A stretch of DNA of 64,000 nucleotides from Arthrobacter sp. OAP107 (GTDB lineage Bacteria; Actinomycetota; Actinomycetes; Actinomycetales; Micrococcaceae). Below are positions 60,710 through 64,000 of this stretch, one piece after another. The stretch covers positions 3,348,001-3,412,000 of the forward strand of contig NZ_JBEPOK010000001.1 of the NCBI RefSeq assembly GCF_040546765.1, written 5' to 3'. Numbering within the stretch: position 1 is the stretch's first letter; each line of letters opens with the position of its first letter. The position numbers were made by a program, and so were the translations under genes. Below the pieces are notes generated by a model. That model worked only from the letters and a program-made list of their open reading frames with translations. It was not told where the DNA came from and searched no databases.

Positions 60710-61435
60710 CTAGGCTGACCGGGACGAACCGGCCTCCCCCGGCTCTTCGCCCGACTTACCCGCCAGCCTGAGCTTGACCACCGAGGCGTACTCGTCAACG
60801 TATTCCTGTCCGGAGAGCCGCATGAGCTCGTACATGACCTCGTCCGTGACGGACCGCTGGATCAGCCGGTCGTCGGCCAGGCCTGCATACCTGCTGAAGT
60901 CCAGCGGTTTGCCGAAGATCATGCCGATGCGGCGGATGTTCGGCAGCCGCTTCCCGATGGGCTGGACCTTGTCCGTTCCGATCATCGCGACGGGGATGAC
61001 GGGGACGCCGGCCTGGAGCGCCAGCCGCGCCACCCCCACTTTCCCGCGGTACAGCCGCGAGTCGGGGCTGCGCGTGCCCTCGGGGTAGATGCCCAGCAGC
61101 CCGCCGTGGGTCAGCACGTCCATGCCCGCCTCGAGTGAGGCCGCCGAGGCCGCTCCGCCGGAACGGTCCATGGGGAGCTGGTTGGTCAGCCTGAAGAACA
61201 TGGCCGTCAGCCGGCCCTTGAGCCCGGTGCCCGTGAAGTACTCGGATTTGGCCAGGAAAATGACGGGCCGCGGCACCATCAGCGGCATGAAGATCGAGTC
61301 CGAAAATGAGAGGTGGTTGGAGGCAATAATGGCCGCACCCTCGGACGGAATGTTGTCCAGCCCTTTGACCCACGGCCGGAAAAGCGTGCGGACCACCGGT
61401 CCCAGGAAGATCCGCTTCATCACCCAATAGAACAC
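60710..61435 (-). CDS. 1-acyl-sn-glycerol-3-phosphate acyltransferase family protein
   Basis: Predicted 241-aa lysophospholipid acyltransferase of the PlsC fold. Motif I is NHLSFSDSIF (HX4D) and motif III is IYPEGTRSPD; a hydrophobic N-terminus suggests membrane association. In M. tuberculosis a homologue (Rv2182c) lies near aroG and pknL. The substrate is inferred from the family. The GTG start at 61435 lacks a clear ribosome site. Confidence 0.9.
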   Translation of the reverse strand: MFYWVMKRIFLGPVVRTLFRPWVKGLDNIPSEGAAIIASNHLSFSDSIFMPLMVPRPVIFLAKSEYFTGTGLKGRLTAMFFRLTNQLPMDRSGGAASAASLEAGMDVLTHGGLLGIYPEGTRSPDSRLYRGKVGVARLALQAGVPVIPVAMIGTDKVQPIGKRLPNIRRIGMIFGKPLDFSRYAGLADDRLIQRSVTDEVMYELMRLSGQEYVDEYASVVKLRLAGKSGEEPGEAGSSRSA

Positions 61436-61545
61436 GTGTCTTACCTCTCCGGAAGGCGACCGCCGGGGCGTTCACAGGGCCCGGCGGCACTGCAATGCAA
61501 CCCTACTCTAGTGAGAATTGTCCGGAACAGTGACACGATGGTTTC

Positions 61546-62334
61546 ATGACAGAAAGCAGCGACCGCCCAAGGCCCGCCGCTTTCAGCTACGCGGGACACG
61601 GAGCCAATGCGCGGATCGGAATCGCGATTTCGCACGGCTTTACCGGCAGCCCCCTCAGCATCCTGCCCTGGGCCGAATATCTGGCCGCGCAAGGCTTCGC
61701 CGTCACCGTTCCGCTGCTCCCCGGGCACGGGACCAGCTGGCAGGATCTTGCCAGGACAGGATGGCGGGAGTGGCACGGCGCCTTCGAAGCGGCATATCTG
61801 GACCTGGCCGCCAGGACCGACGATTGCTACGTTGCCGGCCTCTCGATGGGCGGTGCCATCGCCCTGCTCACCGCATCCCGCCACACCGTGGCGGGAGTCG
61901 CCGTCGTCAATCCCGGCCTCAGCTTTTACGACCGGCGGGTCCGGATCATAGGCCTGCTGAAGTACATTCAAAGAACCACCGTCCCCATATCGGAGGACAG
62001 TGCGACGGCGGCCGCCACCGACGACGGCGATTACTCCCTGACGCCGCTGGCGGCGGTTCACCAGTTGAAACGGCTGTTCGCTGCCGCCACCCGTGGACTG
62101 CCGCGGATCACCGCCCCGGTGCTGGTCTTCAAGTCGGACAATGACGCGGTGGTGCCCCCGAGCTCGCTCAGCCTGATCCGGAAACGCCTCAGCTCGGCAG
62201 CCCTCGACGTGGTGCCGCTTCGGAACAGCGGCCATGTGGCTACGCTGGACACGGACGCCCAAGAAATTTTCGAGTCTTCCGCGAGGTTTTTCCAGGTGCG
62301 TTCCCGAAGCCACATACCGTCGGAGAAGTCATGA
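61546..62334 (+). CDS. Alpha/beta-hydrolase (carboxylesterase-like), first tandem copy
   Basis: Predicted 262-aa alpha/beta-hydrolase. Oxyanion region SHGFTGSPLS, nucleophile elbow GLSMGG, acid Asp in FKSDNDAVVPP and catalytic His in SGHVATLD are present. The structure resembles Est30-type carboxylesterases and monoacylglycerol lipases; the substrate is unknown. It shares an ATGA overlap with the next gene, which is its paralogue. Confidence 0.88.
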   Translation: MTESSDRPRPAAFSYAGHGANARIGIAISHGFTGSPLSILPWAEYLAAQGFAVTVPLLPGHGTSWQDLARTGWREWHGAFEAAYLDLAARTDDCYVAGLSMGGAIALLTASRHTVAGVAVVNPGLSFYDRRVRIIGLLKYIQRTTVPISEDSATAAATDDGDYSLTPLAAVHQLKRLFAAATRGLPRITAPVLVFKSDNDAVVPPSSLSLIRKRLSSAALDVVPLRNSGHVATLDTDAQEIFESSARFFQVRSRSHIPSEKS

Positions 62335-63143
62335 CCGCCGTTCCCGATCACAGCCCGTTCAGCAGCGCCTTCACCGGCGAGGGACCGTCCATCGGCGTCG
62401 CCCTGTCCCATGGGTTCACCGGGAGTCCGCACAGCCTGCGTTCGTGGGCCCAGTCCTTTGCCGATGCCGGCTTTGCCGTCAGGATGCCGCTGCTGCCGGG
62501 CCACGGCACCACCTGGCAGGAGCTGTCCCGCAGCCGCTGGCAACAGTGGCACGGTGCGATGGACGCCGCGTACCTGGAGCTCGAGGCCGAGTGCGACCTC
62601 GTCTTCGCCGCTGGCCTGTCCATGGGCGGCGCCCTGGCACTGCGCCTCGCCGCGACCCGGCCCGTCGCCGGAGCCATCGTGGTCAACCCCGGCCTGGTCA
62701 TCGATGACCGCCGGGCCCCGCTGGCCGGGATCCTCAAGCTGGTCCTCAAGAGCACGCCGGCCATCGCCAACGACATCCGGAAGCAGGGCGTCGACGAGGG
62801 CGCATATCCGCGGACCCCGGTGGCGGCGGCCCACGAGCTGAATAAGATGTTCAAGGACACGGTCCGGCTGCTGCCACGCATCACGGCACCGGTGCGCGTG
62901 TTCCGCTCGACGGTGGACCATGTTGTGTCGGATTCCAGCATCATGGCCCTGCAGCGCGGGCTTACCCACGCCCCGCTGCAGCTCACGCGGCTCGACAACA
63001 GTTACCACGTGGCCACACTGGACCACGACGCCGACCAGATCTTCAGCGGCTCAGTGGACTTCATCCGCTCCGTAGTGGCGGGCATCCGCCAGGGAACCGC
63101 CGGCTCCGCGACAGCCAGCCAGAAGGGCGCCACCGATGAATAG
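62331..63143 (+). CDS. Alpha/beta-hydrolase (carboxylesterase-like), second tandem copy
   Basis: Predicted 270-aa paralogue of the preceding gene with aligned motifs: SHGFTGSPHS, GLSMGG, FRSTVDHVVSD and NSYHVATLD. The two genes arose by tandem duplication and now differ widely outside the motifs. It overlaps the next gene by 8 nt. Substrate unknown; being next to an acyltransferase suggests lipid metabolism, which is an inference only. Confidence 0.88.
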   Translation: MTAVPDHSPFSSAFTGEGPSIGVALSHGFTGSPHSLRSWAQSFADAGFAVRMPLLPGHGTTWQELSRSRWQQWHGAMDAAYLELEAECDLVFAAGLSMGGALALRLAATRPVAGAIVVNPGLVIDDRRAPLAGILKLVLKSTPAIANDIRKQGVDEGAYPRTPVAAAHELNKMFKDTVRLLPRITAPVRVFRSTVDHVVSDSSIMALQRGLTHAPLQLTRLDNSYHVATLDHDADQIFSGSVDFIRSVVAGIRQGTAGSATASQKGATDE

Positions 63144-63873
63144 GCCCGATTCGAATGCATCCGATCCGAGCGCCAACCAGGACGACGCCGTCTGGCTTGA
63201 CCTGGTGGCCAGGCTCACGGCTGACACCCCGGTGCCGGATACAGACGCCGTCCCCGGCGACGGCGAATCCACCGGGCCCGGTTCTCCGCGCCATCACGGC
63301 GGCCCCCGGCACAGCGCCGCTGCCAGCGACGGGGCAGGCGACGCTCCCGACGGCGCCAACCCTGCACCGGCATCTGGTTCTGCCCGCGCAGCAGGCCCTG
63401 CTCCGGCGGAACAGTCGGACTCCGGTTCCGGCACGGCAGGCGCTGCAAGGCATTTCACCGACTTCGATCCGTTGGGCCTGGCTCCCCGGGCGCCCCGCGA
63501 GCTGTCCGCCGCCGAGCGGCAGCAGGCTGCGGAGCAGGCCAAAGCCGCCGAGCGTGAAAAGGCTGCCGGGTCCGGGCAGGCCGACGTTCCGGCCGGCGCC
63601 GGGGATCCGCGGGACTACAGCATCGAGGACGACGACGGTGAGTTCGTCCCGGAGGAACCGCCCAAGCTGTCGGCCACGGACCCGCTGACGATGCTGGCGT
63701 GGCTGGGCGCCGTGGGTGCTCCGGTTGCCCTGGTCCTGTCGTCCATGTTCTGGCGCTCTGCGCCGCTGCTGGCAATCCTGGGCATGGTGGTCATCTTCAT
63801 CGCGGCCGTGGTGTATCTGATCATGAAGCTGCCTCAGGAGAAGGACGAGAACGACGACGGTGCCCGGGTCTGA
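63136..63873 (+). CDS. Membrane protein with a long acidic/Ala-rich N-terminal region
   Basis: Predicted 245-aa protein. The first 170 residues are low in complexity and rich in Ala, Asp, Gly and Pro, with FDPLGLAPRAPREL near the middle; the C-terminal part has two hydrophobic helices (LTMLAWLGAVGAPVALVLSS and LLAILGMVVIFIAAVVYLIM). I do not recognise it. It is translationally coupled to the hydrolase pair by overlap. Confidence 0.72.
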   Translation: MNRPDSNASDPSANQDDAVWLDLVARLTADTPVPDTDAVPGDGESTGPGSPRHHGGPRHSAAASDGAGDAPDGANPAPASGSARAAGPAPAEQSDSGSGTAGAARHFTDFDPLGLAPRAPRELSAAERQQAAEQAKAAEREKAAGSGQADVPAGAGDPRDYSIEDDDGEFVPEEPPKLSATDPLTMLAWLGAVGAPVALVLSSMFWRSAPLLAILGMVVIFIAAVVYLIMKLPQEKDENDDGARV

Positions 63874-63881
63874 CGCTTCGG

Positions 63882-64000
63882 TCAGCGGTGCGTGCGGCTG
63901 ACCGCGCGGGAGAGGTCGGCAGCGCCAATCAGCCCGGCGTTGGGCCCCAGTGCGGCGAGGTCGATTTCGGCGGCCGGGCGGAATCCGCGGCCGGTGAGGT
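63882..64000 (-). CDS. C-terminal end of a ROK family glucokinase (partial)
   Basis: The visible 39 codons read, in part, GRGFRPAAEIDLAALGPN and AGLIGAADLSRAV before a TGA. This is the usual C-terminus of actinobacterial ROK glucokinases. The rest lies beyond the window. In Streptomyces a glucokinase gene sits near the DAHP synthase and PASTA kinase genes, which fits. The assignment is from a short segment. Confidence 0.7.
   Translation of the reverse strand, partial: LTGRGFRPAAEIDLAALGPNAGLIGAADLSRAVSRTHR

Overview
The window is a high-GC chromosomal segment of an actinobacterium, most likely Arthrobacter/Pseudarthrobacter (Micrococcaceae). This is inferred from the gene content, from the order of the division/cell-wall cluster (no ftsA; sepF-yggT-divIVA downstream of ftsZ), from polyphosphate glucokinase and GlnE/GlnA2, and from a MurE that lacks the DAP-type signature (an L-Lys cell wall is expected in this group). 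I see no IS element, prophage, CRISPR array, tRNA or rRNA. Almost every stretch carries a conserved housekeeping gene, so most of the interest lies in regulation, repeats and small lesions rather than in a new gene system.

Layout: (1) 0-7.5 kb: end of a membrane protein gene, an OsmC protein, a very large tricorn-like S41 protease, a TIGR01777 epimerase-like protein and a divergent membrane kinase. (2) 7.6-19 kb: lipB-lipA, a DUF4191 protein, DUF3817 and RDD membrane proteins, then the nitrogen cluster glnA1 / glnE / glnA2. This order resembles the M. tuberculosis lipB-lipA-Rv2219-glnA1-glnE-glnA2-panB region. glnA1 has a near-complete GlnR-type operator, and glnE encodes the enzyme that would adenylylate GlnA1. 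(3) 19-25.7 kb: panB, a small SPOR-like protein, map, ppgK, nrdR (with two tandem NrdR-type boxes), hisD, a frameshifted membrane protein gene and a flavin reductase. (4) 25.7-50.9 kb, all on the minus strand: the dcw cluster read right to left as mraZ-rsmH-ftsL-ftsI-murE-murF-mraY-murD-ftsW-murG-murC-ftsQ-ftsZ-pgeF-yggS-sepF-yggT-divIVA, followed by lspA, an RluA-type pseudouridine synthase and dnaE. Many junctions overlap by 4-8 nt, so translational coupling is likely. mraZ has a 10-bp-periodic MraZ-type operator, and the mraZ-rsmH spacer folds into a nested stem resembling the actinobacterial mraW RNA motif. (5) 51-64 kb: DUF3040 protein, dinB, a lipoprotein, a polyprenyl synthase, an Rv2175c-type DNA-binding protein, a LysM/transglycosylase-like protein, a four-PASTA kinase (PknL-like), DAHP synthase, an acyltransferase, two tandem paralogous serine hydrolases, a membrane protein and the end of a ROK glucokinase.

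Four patterns recur. Several genes carry an apparent -10 hexamer 6-7 nt before the start codon and no Shine-Dalgarno, suggesting leaderless transcripts (4490, 7627, 14526, 19152, 20368, 25047, 29268, 56978). In-frame 15-bp minisatellites encode Pro/Ser/Ala/Lys-rich linkers in four unrelated proteins, and in one of them a single extra base in the repeat breaks the frame. A 17-bp degenerate repeat array derived from the end of ftsI runs past its stop codon. One further gene (12.8-13.5 kb) appears frameshifted.
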